DNA of 64,000 nt, taken from NCBI GenBank assembly GCA_963717515.1, contig OY970338.1, forward strand, positions 1,240,001 through 1,304,000. Direction: 5' to 3'. Source of the stretch: CAYXZQ01 sp963717515. Its GTDB lineage: Archaea > Nanobdellota > Nanobdellia > Woesearchaeales > DSVV01. The notes beneath the pieces are model-generated. The model was not told where the DNA came from, did not search any database, and worked only from the letters and a program-made list of their open reading frames with translations. Positions 52,867-61,639 of the stretch are shown here, piece after piece; position 1 is the stretch's first letter; each line of letters opens with the position of its first letter. The position numbers were made by a program, and so were the translations under genes.

Positions 52867-54012
52867 ATGGAGTCTGCCATGATTCTTCTGGGTGAGAACA
52901 GGGGAGCGCTAAGCACTATCAGGAGTCTCGGTAAAAAAGGGATACCTGTCTATGTCGGAGGAAGCAGATTCCTTGCAAGAGCCTGTTTTTCAAGATACTG
53001 CAGGGGCAGGTTCACATATCCGTCGTTTTACTTTGGCATTGATAAGATGCATAAGGCCATACTAAAAAATGTAAAAAAATTCCAACCTGATGTCATCCTT
53101 CCATCCTCATATGATACAATCTACACAGTCCTTTCTCATCTGGAGGAGTATGAAAAATATTCCAAAATCGTGCCGAATATCGGCATTGACAACCTGATGA
53201 AATTCTATAACAAGGAAACAATGATAAAGGAGGCCATGAGGGTCGGCTGCCCTGTTCCAAAGACATATTTTCCCGCGGACCTGAATGAATTAAGGAAAAT
53301 TGCCGGGGAACTTCCCTACCCTGTCCTTATCAAACCCAGGTTATCGGGCGGGGGCAAAGGCATTGCAAAAGCAACTAAGAGGGAAGAATTGATGAAGGGA
53401 TACCAGAAGATTACAATACAGGAGAAGACGTTCAATTTTGATCCTGAAAGACCTGTAATCCAGGAATTCATCTATGGTCAAAGGTATTCTGTGACAGGCA
53501 TCTTCGACAGAGGCAGGCATAAAGGAAGCGTGGTATTCGAGAATTACAGGCATTATCCGACATATGGCTCACCTTTGTTGAACATGACTGTGAAGAATGA
53601 AGAGGTCAGGCGGACAATTGTAACTATGTTTGAAAAACTCAAATGGCACGGCCCGTTCAATGTGCAGTGCGCAGTTGATCCCAGGGATGGAATGACCAAG
53701 CTGTTCGAGATAAATCCCAGGCTTTGGGCATGCATTGGAAGCACGATTGCTGCAGGCCTCGATGTACCTCAGTTGGCGTACAAGATGGCGTTAGGTGAAA
53801 AAATAGAAGAGAAGAATGATTATCAGCTAAATCAGAAACACAGGTGGGTCATGTTCGGCGAGCTGTTCTATCTGTTAAGATCAAGGGACAGGCTGAAGCT
53901 TCTTAAAAATTACCACGATTTCAATAATACAGTGACAGATGTTGAATTCACTGACCCACTACCACATCTTATCCAGCTGCTTGACCTGATAGTCAACAGG
54001 CAGGTAATTTGA
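52867..54012 (+). CDS. ATP-grasp enzyme
   Basis: 381 residues from the ATG at 52867, which is about 30 nt after GGTATATAAATT. The N-terminal domain starts MILLGENRGALSTIRSLGKK. The ATP-grasp part has PYPVLIKPRLSGGGKGIAKA, VIQEFIYGQRYSVTGIFD and the metal-binding KLFEINPRLWACIGSTIAAG. These enzymes join a carboxylate to an amine or thiol with ATP; relatives include PylC- and carbamoyl-phosphate-synthase-like ligases. The substrate cannot be told. It begins 35 nt after the SPASM gene and ends 3 nt before the next rSAM gene. Confidence 0.86.
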   Translation: MESAMILLGENRGALSTIRSLGKKGIPVYVGGSRFLARACFSRYCRGRFTYPSFYFGIDKMHKAILKNVKKFQPDVILPSSYDTIYTVLSHLEEYEKYSKIVPNIGIDNLMKFYNKETMIKEAMRVGCPVPKTYFPADLNELRKIAGELPYPVLIKPRLSGGGKGIAKATKREELMKGYQKITIQEKTFNFDPERPVIQEFIYGQRYSVTGIFDRGRHKGSVVFENYRHYPTYGSPLLNMTVKNEEVRRTIVTMFEKLKWHGPFNVQCAVDPRDGMTKLFEINPRLWACIGSTIAAGLDVPQLAYKMALGEKIEEKNDYQLNQKHRWVMFGELFYLLRSRDRLKLLKNYHDFNNTVTDVEFTDPLPHLIQLLDLIVNRQVI

Positions 54013-54015
54013 AAA

Positions 54016-54927
54016 ATGGTGTCAAAAAAATATCCAGGACATATCATTTTTGAACTGACCAACAGGTGCAACATGCAGTGTGATATGTGTGATATCTGGA
54101 AAGAGAGCCCAAAAAGAGATTTTGACCTTAAGCTCTTTGAGGACGTCCTTAAAGATTCTGCAATGAAAAAGATCAGGAACGTCTCATTCACCGGCGGCGA
54201 GCCTTTCATGATTGCTGATCTGACCAAGTATTACCAACTCACAAGAAAACATCTGCCGAAGTCATATGTGAACATCAGTACGAACGGGTATTATACAAAT
54301 AGGATTATGGAATTTTTGTCGACTACAGATAAGATGACAACACTCACTATAAGTTATGATGGAGCCAAGTCCCATGATTCGATAAGAAAGACAAAGGGGT
54401 CAAGAAACGCTCTTCTTGAGACTACAACCCAGCTGAAAAACAGCTTTCCGGATATTGATATCGCGCTGAAATTTACCCTCAATAAGAAAAACTATAAAGA
54501 TCTTTTTGAGACTGCAAAACAGGCAGAGGAATCAGGGGTAGAATTCTATTTCAAGCAACAGGAATCATTGAATTGTCACCAGACCAGATCCGAAAATAAA
54601 GTTGATTTTGCCTTGAAGGATATGGATACAGAATCAGTCAATCTGCAATTGAGGCAGATCCTGAAAAGCAGGATGCCAGGCAATAAGAGATACATGAAAA
54701 AGTTCATCAGCAAAAGCAGGAAGAACAGGAAAACCTGCAATTGGCCGAAAAACAAGGCGTTCGTAGGCCTTGATGGGAAAGTCTGGCTATGCAGGAAAAA
54801 AGAATGCATCGGGAACATATCAGAAAATCACATGGCGGAGATATGGCGGTCAGAAAAAAAGGATTCAGTCATCAGACAGATGACAGAATGTAAAAATACT
54901 GGCTGTCTCAGCTTTTCGATAAGATAA
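54016..54927 (+). CDS. radical SAM protein with short SPASM-like end
   Basis: 303 residues. It has FELTNRCNMQCDMCDIWKES near 11-30, NVSFTGGEPFMIAD, ISTNGYYTNRIMEFL, ISYDGAKSHDSIRKTKGS and a C-terminal CNWPKNKAFVGLDGKVWLC, then CIGNISENHMAEIW and a final CKNTGC, consistent with a reduced SPASM domain with fewer Cys. It lies 3 nt after the ATP-grasp gene and 2 nt before the B12-rSAM gene, in the same unit. Confidence 0.87.
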   Translation: MVSKKYPGHIIFELTNRCNMQCDMCDIWKESPKRDFDLKLFEDVLKDSAMKKIRNVSFTGGEPFMIADLTKYYQLTRKHLPKSYVNISTNGYYTNRIMEFLSTTDKMTTLTISYDGAKSHDSIRKTKGSRNALLETTTQLKNSFPDIDIALKFTLNKKNYKDLFETAKQAEESGVEFYFKQQESLNCHQTRSENKVDFALKDMDTESVNLQLRQILKSRMPGNKRYMKKFISKSRKNRKTCNWPKNKAFVGLDGKVWLCRKKECIGNISENHMAEIWRSEKKDSVIRQMTECKNTGCLSFSIR

Positions 54928-54929
54928 AA

Positions 54930-56324
54930 ATGGCAGAAGTATTGCTTATCCAGCCTTCGGTGTCTTACGATGAGAAGGCCAACCGGTCGAATATAAGGCC
55001 CCCTCTCGGAATACTTAACCTGGCTGCGCCGCTTGTTGAAATGGGTTATAAAGTTAGGATTCTTGACCAGAGAGTCGTGGATGACTGGAAGAGAGAACTG
55101 CTGCAGGAATTAAGAAAAGGGCCGATTTGTGCGGGAATCAGCTGCATGAGCGGGAACCAGATAAGATTCGCGCTGGAACTGAGCAGGTTCATTAAGAAAC
55201 ATTCAGAAATCCCTGTTGTTTGGGGCGGGGTGCATCCCACACTCGAACCTGTTTCGACAATATCCTGCGAGGATATTGATATTGCGGTTATCGGCGAGGG
55301 GGATTATGTTTTTCCTGATATAGTCAGGGCATTGGATGACAGGGAAGATCTGAGTAAAATCAGAGGAATTGCCTACAAGACACACGGAAAAATCAGGAAG
55401 ACAGGACCCTCTCCAAAAATCGTTCTTGACAACCTTCCGAGGCTACCTTTCGAACTGATTGATTTTCAGGATTACAGGCAAAAGAACACTTTCTTCGGAT
55501 TTGAGAGCGACATGATCGCTCCTCTTGAGACAAGCAGGGGCTGTTCGCACAGGTGCAGCTTCTGCTTCCAGTCAAAGCAGCCGACAGGATGGAGAGGGCA
55601 GAGCGTTGGCAGGATGATTGAGGATATAAGAAATGTGGTCGATAGATACAAGATAAATTCATTCACGTTCAATGATGACAATTTCTTTGTCGATATGAAG
55701 AGGATTGAAGATTTTTCAAGCAAATTGAAATTAGAGAGGCTTGATATCGAATGGTACACAAGCATCAGGCCTGAAGTTGTAAGCAGAATAAATTTTTTTA
55801 ATGACCTGAAAAATATCGGATTGAAATCATTGACAATAGGAATTGAATCCGGCTCTGAGAAGATATTGAAGATGATAAGAAAAGGCGCAGGAGTCCCTGA
55901 TTTTCTGCAGGCAAACAGGATTCTGAAAAAGGAAGGGATATTGCCCCTGTACTGTGCAATACAGGGATTTCCATATGAAAATCTTGAAGATATAAAAAAA
56001 ACATATGGGTTAGTGGTGAAATTGATCAGAGAAAACAGGAAATGCAGGGTGAGCCTGTTGAAACTTATTCCTACTCCGTCAACAGAGATCCTTAATATGT
56101 GCGTCAGTAAAGGCTTCAACAAACCGGAGACGCTTGAAGAATGGTCAAAGGTCATTGATACTCATTATAAAAAATCAGCCCCTTGGGTCGATGATGAGGT
56201 TGAGGAGTGGATTAACCGGAGCAGGTTTTTCAATAAGTTCCTTGCGATGAGGAATGAGGGGACCTTACTGTCCGGAATTGCATATAGTATCTCTGCGGCA
56301 CTCCTGAAACAGGGTATTGGGTGA
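54930..56324 (+). CDS. B12-binding radical SAM protein
   Basis: 464 residues. A clear cobalamin-binding domain (LLIQPSVSYDEKANRSNIRP, PVVWGGVHPTLEPVSTI, DIAVIGEGDYVFPDIVRALD) is followed by the rSAM motif LETSRGCSHRCSFCFQSKQP near 193-212, FTFNDDNFFVDMKRIEDFS, LTIGIESGSEKILKMIRKGA and CAIQGFPYENLEDIKKTYGL. The C-terminal half differs from the FDExxG subfamily. It ends the plus-strand unit and converges on the aminotransferase gene. Confidence 0.9.
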   Translation: MAEVLLIQPSVSYDEKANRSNIRPPLGILNLAAPLVEMGYKVRILDQRVVDDWKRELLQELRKGPICAGISCMSGNQIRFALELSRFIKKHSEIPVVWGGVHPTLEPVSTISCEDIDIAVIGEGDYVFPDIVRALDDREDLSKIRGIAYKTHGKIRKTGPSPKIVLDNLPRLPFELIDFQDYRQKNTFFGFESDMIAPLETSRGCSHRCSFCFQSKQPTGWRGQSVGRMIEDIRNVVDRYKINSFTFNDDNFFVDMKRIEDFSSKLKLERLDIEWYTSIRPEVVSRINFFNDLKNIGLKSLTIGIESGSEKILKMIRKGAGVPDFLQANRILKKEGILPLYCAIQGFPYENLEDIKKTYGLVVKLIRENRKCRVSLLKLIPTPSTEILNMCVSKGFNKPETLEEWSKVIDTHYKKSAPWVDDEVEEWINRSRFFNKFLAMRNEGTLLSGIAYSISAALLKQGIG

Positions 56325-56330
56325 AATATT

Positions 56331-57434
56331 TCATCTGAAGAATTTTTTTATGCTGGAGATTACATGCTGAACTTCGTCTTCTGAGAGGAACGGGTTGACA
56401 GGGATTGAAAGGACGCTTTCTGATGCCTTTTCGCTGACAGGAAAATCTCCGTTCCTGTATCCGAGGTCCTTATAGGTATTTGTCAGGTGGACAGGGGTTG
56501 GGTAATGTACACCTGTTTCAATATTCTTTTTGCCGAGGAACTTCCTGAGCTTGTCCCTCCTGTCAGTCCTTATCACAAAATTCCTGAAGACATGATAGGT
56601 TTTTTTGTCGATGCCTGGCAACATCAATGGCAATCCTTCAAGCTCTTCCGAAAATATCTTTGCAATCTCTCTCCTTCTTTCAGTCCAGTCACTCAGGTAT
56701 CTCATCCTGCATTTGATGAAAGCTATCTGGACCCAATCAAGATATGCGGGAGTCCTGAGGCTTTTGAGGAGCAAAGGGTCATTAGATGTAGGATTTCTCA
56801 AGGTTTCGATCTTTTTGCTTAGTCCCCTGTTTTTTAGAATGGCCATTCCCCCGTTGCTTATTCCGCCGAGTCCTTTGTTCGGGAAGAAGCTATAGCATGC
56901 TGAATCAGAGTATGTTCCCGGAAGTTTCCCGTTATATCTTGCTATATGCGCCTGGCAGGCGTCCTCGACAGTAAAGAGATTATGTTTTTCTGCGATTTTA
57001 TTGATCTTTTTCATGTCTGCCATCTGGCCGTAGAGATGCACAGGCATGATTGCTCTTGTCTTATCCGTGATGCTGTCCTCAATTTTCTCATTATCGATAA
57101 GCATCGTATTATCATTGACGTCGACAAGAACAGGTTTTGCGCCTGTATTCGAAATGGAGAGGAGTGTGGCAATGTATGTATTTGGGACTGTAATCACCTC
57201 ATCACCTTTACCTATACCAAGGCATGCAAGAGAGAACTGGAGTGCAGCAGTGCCGCTTGAAAGACCTATTGCATGGCCTCTTCCAAGGATTCTGCCTATC
57301 TTTTTCTCGTTTTTATACTGGTAGCTGAAAAGATCGGGGTCTGAATCAAGAGAAAGGACCTTGCCTAGTTCATTCCTGATATCTGTTTCCAGAAACTTAT
57401 TCTGTCTTTTGTAATTGTTGAATGATACAATCAT
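56331..57434 (-). CDS. DegT/DnrJ/EryC1/StrS-family PLP aminotransferase
   Basis: 367 residues. It would transfer an amino group to a keto-sugar or a related substrate using PLP. Family features are AIGLSSGTAALQFSLACLGI, GDEVITVPNTYIATLLSISN, the internal Asp/Gln block FTVEDACQAHIARYNGKLPG, and the PLP Lys in SFFPNKGLGGISNGGMAIL. The C-terminus has HYPTPVHLTNTYKDLGYRNG, typical for sugar aminotransferases. It is alone on the minus strand and divergent from the next rSAM gene, with TTTAAATAGG boxes in the spacer. Confidence 0.92.
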   Translation of the reverse strand: MIVSFNNYKRQNKFLETDIRNELGKVLSLDSDPDLFSYQYKNEKKIGRILGRGHAIGLSSGTAALQFSLACLGIGKGDEVITVPNTYIATLLSISNTGAKPVLVDVNDNTMLIDNEKIEDSITDKTRAIMPVHLYGQMADMKKINKIAEKHNLFTVEDACQAHIARYNGKLPGTYSDSACYSFFPNKGLGGISNGGMAILKNRGLSKKIETLRNPTSNDPLLLKSLRTPAYLDWVQIAFIKCRMRYLSDWTERRREIAKIFSEELEGLPLMLPGIDKKTYHVFRNFVIRTDRRDKLRKFLGKKNIETGVHYPTPVHLTNTYKDLGYRNGDFPVSEKASESVLSIPVNPFLSEDEVQHVISSIKKFFR

Positions 57435-57543
57435 CTTTCCATCCTGATTTTTAATTATAAAAGTTTAAATAGGCCAATGGCATTGCATACAATGAAATCA
57501 TATCAAATATATAATTATTCCTGCCAGGATTGGGTGCTATGGC

Positions 57544-58587
57544 ATGAACAGAATCCAAAAAACACAATACAGGCTGAACTATATCAAAAAGCAGACATTG
57601 GGACGCCTGGTTGATACTCCAAAGCCGCATGCAATAATCCTATCAGTAACATCGAAATGCAATCTAAGATGCAGACACTGCAGCATTTGGAAAAATAAGG
57701 AGCGCAGCCTGCCTGAAAAAGATGCTGAGAAAATAATACTGGGTCTCAGGGAATGGACAGGACCTTATCACCTGACGATAAGCGGCGGCGAACCATTGCT
57801 TAAGAAAGACCTGGCTGCACTCGTTAAGCTTGCCTCTGATAATGGAATCCAGACAGCTTTATCTACAAATGGAGTGCTATTGACCAGGGAAATCCAGGAT
57901 GAAATCTTCGATGCAGGCCTTGACCTGGTTCTTGTCTCGCTTGACAGCACTAGGCAGGAAGTCCATGACAAAATCAGGGGAGCTCCGGGAACTTTCGAAT
58001 CTCTCATACGTAATATTGAAAATTCAGATTATAGCTCCAGGATTGTTATCCAGACGGTGATATTCAAAGATAATCCTGAAAATATCCCTGAGTTGGTCGA
58101 ATGGGTCAGGAAGATGGGATTTTTGGGCATTGAATTCCAGGCATTGGTCCCAACATTCGGTGAGAATGTTGACATGGAAAAATGGTACAGGCAAAGCGAC
58201 CTGTGGCCTGATGATGCAAATAAAATCAACAATCTCATTGACAAGCTGGTCAAGATGAAAAACTCGGGCTATCCTGTTTTGAATTCCCGGGCCCAGTTGG
58301 AAATGTTTAGGCAGTATTTTATGGATCCGCTAAGCAAAGTCGCTGGCAGGACATGCGCAATAGGGACAGGCACATGCCAGATTACAGCTGACGGGAAAAT
58401 TGTCCTGTGCAACTATAAATATGCTGTCAATGACTGGTCCGAGGAAGGACTGAATTATTTATGGGGGACAGGAAAGTTCAGCTCAGCAATTGAAGATATA
58501 AGGAAATGTAATAAGCCCTGCCTATTGCTGAACTGTTATTATAATGAAGGTGTCCTGTCAGGATTGCTCAACCGATTTAGGGGGTAA
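57544..58587 (+). CDS. radical SAM/SPASM-like protein
   Basis: 347 residues. It has LSVTSKCNLRCRHCSIWKNK near 34-53, LTISGGEPLLKKDLA, LSTNGVLLTREIQDEIFDAG, VSLDSTRQEVHDKIRGAPGT and a C-terminal GTGTCQITADGKIVLCNYKY followed by CNKPCLLLNCYYNEG, a short SPASM-like auxiliary region. It is closest in style to peptide- and cofactor-type rSAM proteins. The MiaB-like gene on the minus strand converges with it after 2 nt. Confidence 0.87.
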   Translation: MNRIQKTQYRLNYIKKQTLGRLVDTPKPHAIILSVTSKCNLRCRHCSIWKNKERSLPEKDAEKIILGLREWTGPYHLTISGGEPLLKKDLAALVKLASDNGIQTALSTNGVLLTREIQDEIFDAGLDLVLVSLDSTRQEVHDKIRGAPGTFESLIRNIENSDYSSRIVIQTVIFKDNPENIPELVEWVRKMGFLGIEFQALVPTFGENVDMEKWYRQSDLWPDDANKINNLIDKLVKMKNSGYPVLNSRAQLEMFRQYFMDPLSKVAGRTCAIGTGTCQITADGKIVLCNYKYAVNDWSEEGLNYLWGTGKFSSAIEDIRKCNKPCLLLNCYYNEGVLSGLLNRFRG

Positions 58588-58589
58588 CA

Positions 58590-59861
58590 TCAATAATACA
58601 TTATCCTTGAGTCCCCATTATTCTTCTGGATATCCTGCAGGATATTGACGCGCCTTGTCTTTTCTGTCCTGCTGATCTTGTCTTTAAACTTTGATGCTTT
58701 GGTATCCTTCCTGTCGCTGTACGTGTTGATGAACACCCCTGAGAATATTGTCTCTTCAAGCAACCTGGCACTTTTCAGGAAGTCTTCCTCGGTCTCGCCT
58801 GGAAATCCTGCGATTATAGCAGTCCAGAACTTTATTTTTGGAGCTGCATCCTTAATTTTTTCCAGGCATTCTTTTACATCTTCAATCCTGTATCCACGGT
58901 TCATCTTCTTCAGGATCCTGTTGCTACCTGACTGGATAGGAACATGCATCTTCCTGATCCTGTCTGGGTATTTTCTCAACAATTCAAGTATTGCCTGGAA
59001 ATGCTTGATAAGGCCTTCAGGATTAAGGGAGCCGATGGAGATATTATAGCTGCCTTCCTGCTCGAGCAGTCTTTTTAGAAGTTCAGCAATATTTGTGTCG
59101 ATGTCTGAGCCATAGTAGGCTGTGTCGTCGCCACAAACTACAAAATCACGATATCCGGCTTTATAGGCTGAGTTGAAATCCTTGATAATGTCATCGATCT
59201 GTCTGCTTTTGACATCTCCTATGGCCGTGTGTTCGATGCAGTAGCTGCACATCCCTGGACAGCCGACAGAAACTTTGAGATAATGCACGTTTTCCTGTCC
59301 AGTTTCAGGTGTTGAATAATAACTGCCTATGAACCTCAGGATTTTAGGTATACTCAGTTTTTGAAGAAATTTCCTAATGCTCAGTATGTCTGCCCTTGCA
59401 TTGAAGTAAAAAACATGGATCTCTCTATTAAGGGCATTCCTGAAAGCAATATCCCCTTCCAACGGAAAATTCACAAAACCGGCCGGTTCTGGAAATGAAG
59501 CTATATGTTTATCAGCGGATATAAGTTCATCAAACTTTTCCAGCTCTCTTGGCGATATTGGACTGACATCATCCCATCCTTTATTGAATTCCGGTTTTAT
59601 TTTCGGCAGGCATCCGATAACGATTATCCTTGTTTTCTTGCCTTTCCTTGAATGATAATATTTTATGGTGCGTTCGGCAATGTCCTGCGGCTCTTCTCCG
59701 TTTGCACAGGTATTGATGATTAACATATCTGCCTTTTTGAAATCTTCAGTCTTTTCAAGGCCATTTGCCTGGAGATAATCATTGATCTTCATGGCCTCGA
59801 CATTTCTTGGGACACAGCCGATTGCAGAACAGATATAATATGATTTCATTTTGGAAGACAT
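58590..59861 (-). CDS. MiaB/RimO-like radical SAM methylthiotransferase family protein
   Basis: 423 residues from the ATG at 59861. Methylthiotransferases attach a methylthio group using two [4Fe-4S] clusters. The N-terminal cluster Cys are in SAIGCVPRNVEAMKINDYLQ, LIINTCANGEEPQDIAERTI and IIVIGCLPKIKP. The rSAM motif is VSVGCPGMCSYCIEHTAIGD, followed by VPIQSGSNRILKKMNRGYRI and IIAGFPGETEEDFLKSARLL. The C-terminal TRAM domain that usually binds substrate is absent; the protein ends after KFKDKISRTEKTRRVNILQD. It may therefore act on an unusual substrate. It is divergent from the GT2 gene. Confidence 0.84.
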   Translation of the reverse strand: MSSKMKSYYICSAIGCVPRNVEAMKINDYLQANGLEKTEDFKKADMLIINTCANGEEPQDIAERTIKYYHSRKGKKTRIIVIGCLPKIKPEFNKGWDDVSPISPRELEKFDELISADKHIASFPEPAGFVNFPLEGDIAFRNALNREIHVFYFNARADILSIRKFLQKLSIPKILRFIGSYYSTPETGQENVHYLKVSVGCPGMCSYCIEHTAIGDVKSRQIDDIIKDFNSAYKAGYRDFVVCGDDTAYYGSDIDTNIAELLKRLLEQEGSYNISIGSLNPEGLIKHFQAILELLRKYPDRIRKMHVPIQSGSNRILKKMNRGYRIEDVKECLEKIKDAAPKIKFWTAIIAGFPGETEEDFLKSARLLEETIFSGVFINTYSDRKDTKASKFKDKISRTEKTRRVNILQDIQKNNGDSRIMYY

Positions 59862-59931
59862 GTTGTTTATCCAATCAAGTATCCAAGGGGATATAAATAA
59901 GTTTTTATATACCAGATGGTTAAGATGATGC

Positions 59932-60765
59932 ATGAGAAAACCTAGTGTCAGTGTTATAATACCTGCACTCAATGCTGAAAAGACAATATCATCCTGCATT
60001 GCTTCGGTTCTTGATCAGGATTATCCGCATGATAAATATGAGATAATCGCGGTTGATAACGGCTCGACAGACAGGACAATGGAATTGTTGAAAGGTTTTG
60101 ATGACAGAATCAGTATCTTCTGCGAACCAATCATCGGCTCTTATAATGCAAGGAACAGGGGCATCAGGGATGCAGATGGTGATTTTCTGCTGTTCATTGA
60201 TTCAGACTGCCATGCTGAGAAAGACTGGATCAGCCATATGGTAAGGCCGTTTGAAAACAGGGATATCAGGATAGTCAGCGGAAAAATTAGGGCAGCGTCA
60301 AGAAAAAAAATTGTCCAGAAATACTGCGACCTCTTCTGCCATGACCAGGCAGCCTATTTTAGGATTAACATGGCAGCGACTTCCAATATGGCTGTGAGAA
60401 GAAATGATATGCTGTCTGCAGGCATGTTCAACGGGAAACTCTTATCAGGGGGGGATTTTGAGCTGTGCAGGAGGGTCATAAGAAAATCGGGAGAACTGCA
60501 TTATGAAAAGGAAGCTGTTGTCCATCATCATTATCCTGGTTCAATATTAAATCTGTTAAAAAAATGTTTCACATACGGGAAGTGGAATGTAATCATCAAC
60601 AGCAAGCAGGGATTCAGGGCAGACGCAATCAGTTACAGAAGAATTTCCAGGCACGGACTTGATTTTTTATTGATCCGGTTCTGCCAGGACATGTCGTTTA
60701 AGGCAGGCCTTATTGCAGGCAGGGTCAGCCTGAAATGGAATAAATTCAATCAATCACGAACCTGA
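59932..60765 (+). CDS. GT2-family glycosyltransferase
   Basis: 277 residues. The GT-A features are SVIIPALNAEKTISSCIASV, EIIAVDNGSTDRTMELLKGF, the metal-binding LLFIDSDCHAEKDWISHMVR and GGDFELCRRVIRKSGELHYE, the acceptor-side acidic motif. It would add a sugar from an NDP-sugar to a growing glycan. It is cytoplasmic, with no membrane helix. An ATATAAATAAG box about 40 nt before the ATG is shared with the divergent MiaB-like gene. It overlaps the convergent rSAM gene by 20 nt. Confidence 0.9.
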   Translation: MRKPSVSVIIPALNAEKTISSCIASVLDQDYPHDKYEIIAVDNGSTDRTMELLKGFDDRISIFCEPIIGSYNARNRGIRDADGDFLLFIDSDCHAEKDWISHMVRPFENRDIRIVSGKIRAASRKKIVQKYCDLFCHDQAAYFRINMAATSNMAVRRNDMLSAGMFNGKLLSGGDFELCRRVIRKSGELHYEKEAVVHHHYPGSILNLLKKCFTYGKWNVIINSKQGFRADAISYRRISRHGLDFLLIRFCQDMSFKAGLIAGRVSLKWNKFNQSRT

Positions 60766-61618
60766 ATCCGTATTCCGGGCAGGGGCATATGGCATTATTG
60801 CATACTACAGGTTTTGATGATAATTTGATATCTCTGTCCATCAGGTTGCCCAAAGGTTCTTCTCTGCCGTAACATGCATATGCATCACCATATTCATCAA
60901 TGTTTATGTAGGAATTTCCTGCTAGGCAGCTTTTTCCTTTAAAGCTACCGGCATTTTTCCGGATGATTATCTTTCCTCCATTCTCACCATATTTTTCAAT
61001 CAGTTTTCTTTCAGAGGCATTGTAAGAGCCCGGAAATCTCCTAAGTCTATACAATCCTCTGAACGGTCTTGCAACAAGCTTCACTCCCCTGCTCATGAAA
61101 TATCGATAATCTTCTATAAATCTCTTCACAAGAACCGGATATAAGACATAATGGACTTCTATCATAAACCCTCTGTCTGACAGATACCTGGCTTTTTTAA
61201 TGAAATCCTCTACTTGTTTTTCCAGCTTCAGCTCTGTCATATGGACTGTTGCAAATATATACCTGACCCTGCCGGGGCTCATGCTGTCGGCAAATTCATA
61301 GACCCTATTGCTACTGAGGTTTGTCAGCACGTCAATTGTATGCGACTTTGTCAGTTTTTTGCAGAGGCTGATGAGATCCGGATACAGGAAAGGCTCACCA
61401 CCTGTGATATGGATGTGACTTTTCGTGCTGATTTTGTCCAGGGCCTCTGTAATCTCAGGAACATTAAAATCCACCAGAGCACTCCGGGATCCATTCATTT
61501 TTTTTATCCATCCATTAGGTCTTGGCAGGAGAGGCCTGTTATAACAGTATTGACAGCTATAATTGCATCTCTTTGTGAGTTCAAGCGTTATCCACATCGG
61601 CTTATTTTTCATGTGCAT
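60746..61618 (-). CDS. radical SAM protein
   Basis: 290 residues. It has ITLELTKRCNYSCQYCYNRP near 10-29, HIHITGGEPFLYPDLI, LTNLSSNRVYEFADSM and VRYIFATVHMTELKLEKQVE. The C-terminus has a reduced auxiliary region with CLAGNSYINIDEYGDAYACY, VVCNNAICPCPEYG and a GREEPLGNLMDRDI block, resembling SPASM-like domains. It lies between the GT2 and flippase genes, so it may serve glycan building, though that is inference. Confidence 0.86.
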   Translation of the reverse strand: MHMKNKPMWITLELTKRCNYSCQYCYNRPLLPRPNGWIKKMNGSRSALVDFNVPEITEALDKISTKSHIHITGGEPFLYPDLISLCKKLTKSHTIDVLTNLSSNRVYEFADSMSPGRVRYIFATVHMTELKLEKQVEDFIKKARYLSDRGFMIEVHYVLYPVLVKRFIEDYRYFMSRGVKLVARPFRGLYRLRRFPGSYNASERKLIEKYGENGGKIIIRKNAGSFKGKSCLAGNSYINIDEYGDAYACYGREEPLGNLMDRDIKLSSKPVVCNNAICPCPEYGFRFVID

Positions 61619-61639
61619 GGTATCTTATTCCTATGTATC

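Noticed and set aside
59862..59999. N-terminal extension of the MiaB-like protein from 59999
   Set aside because: The added 46 residues are hydrophobic, not part of the family, and would run through the divergent promoter and into the GT2 start.
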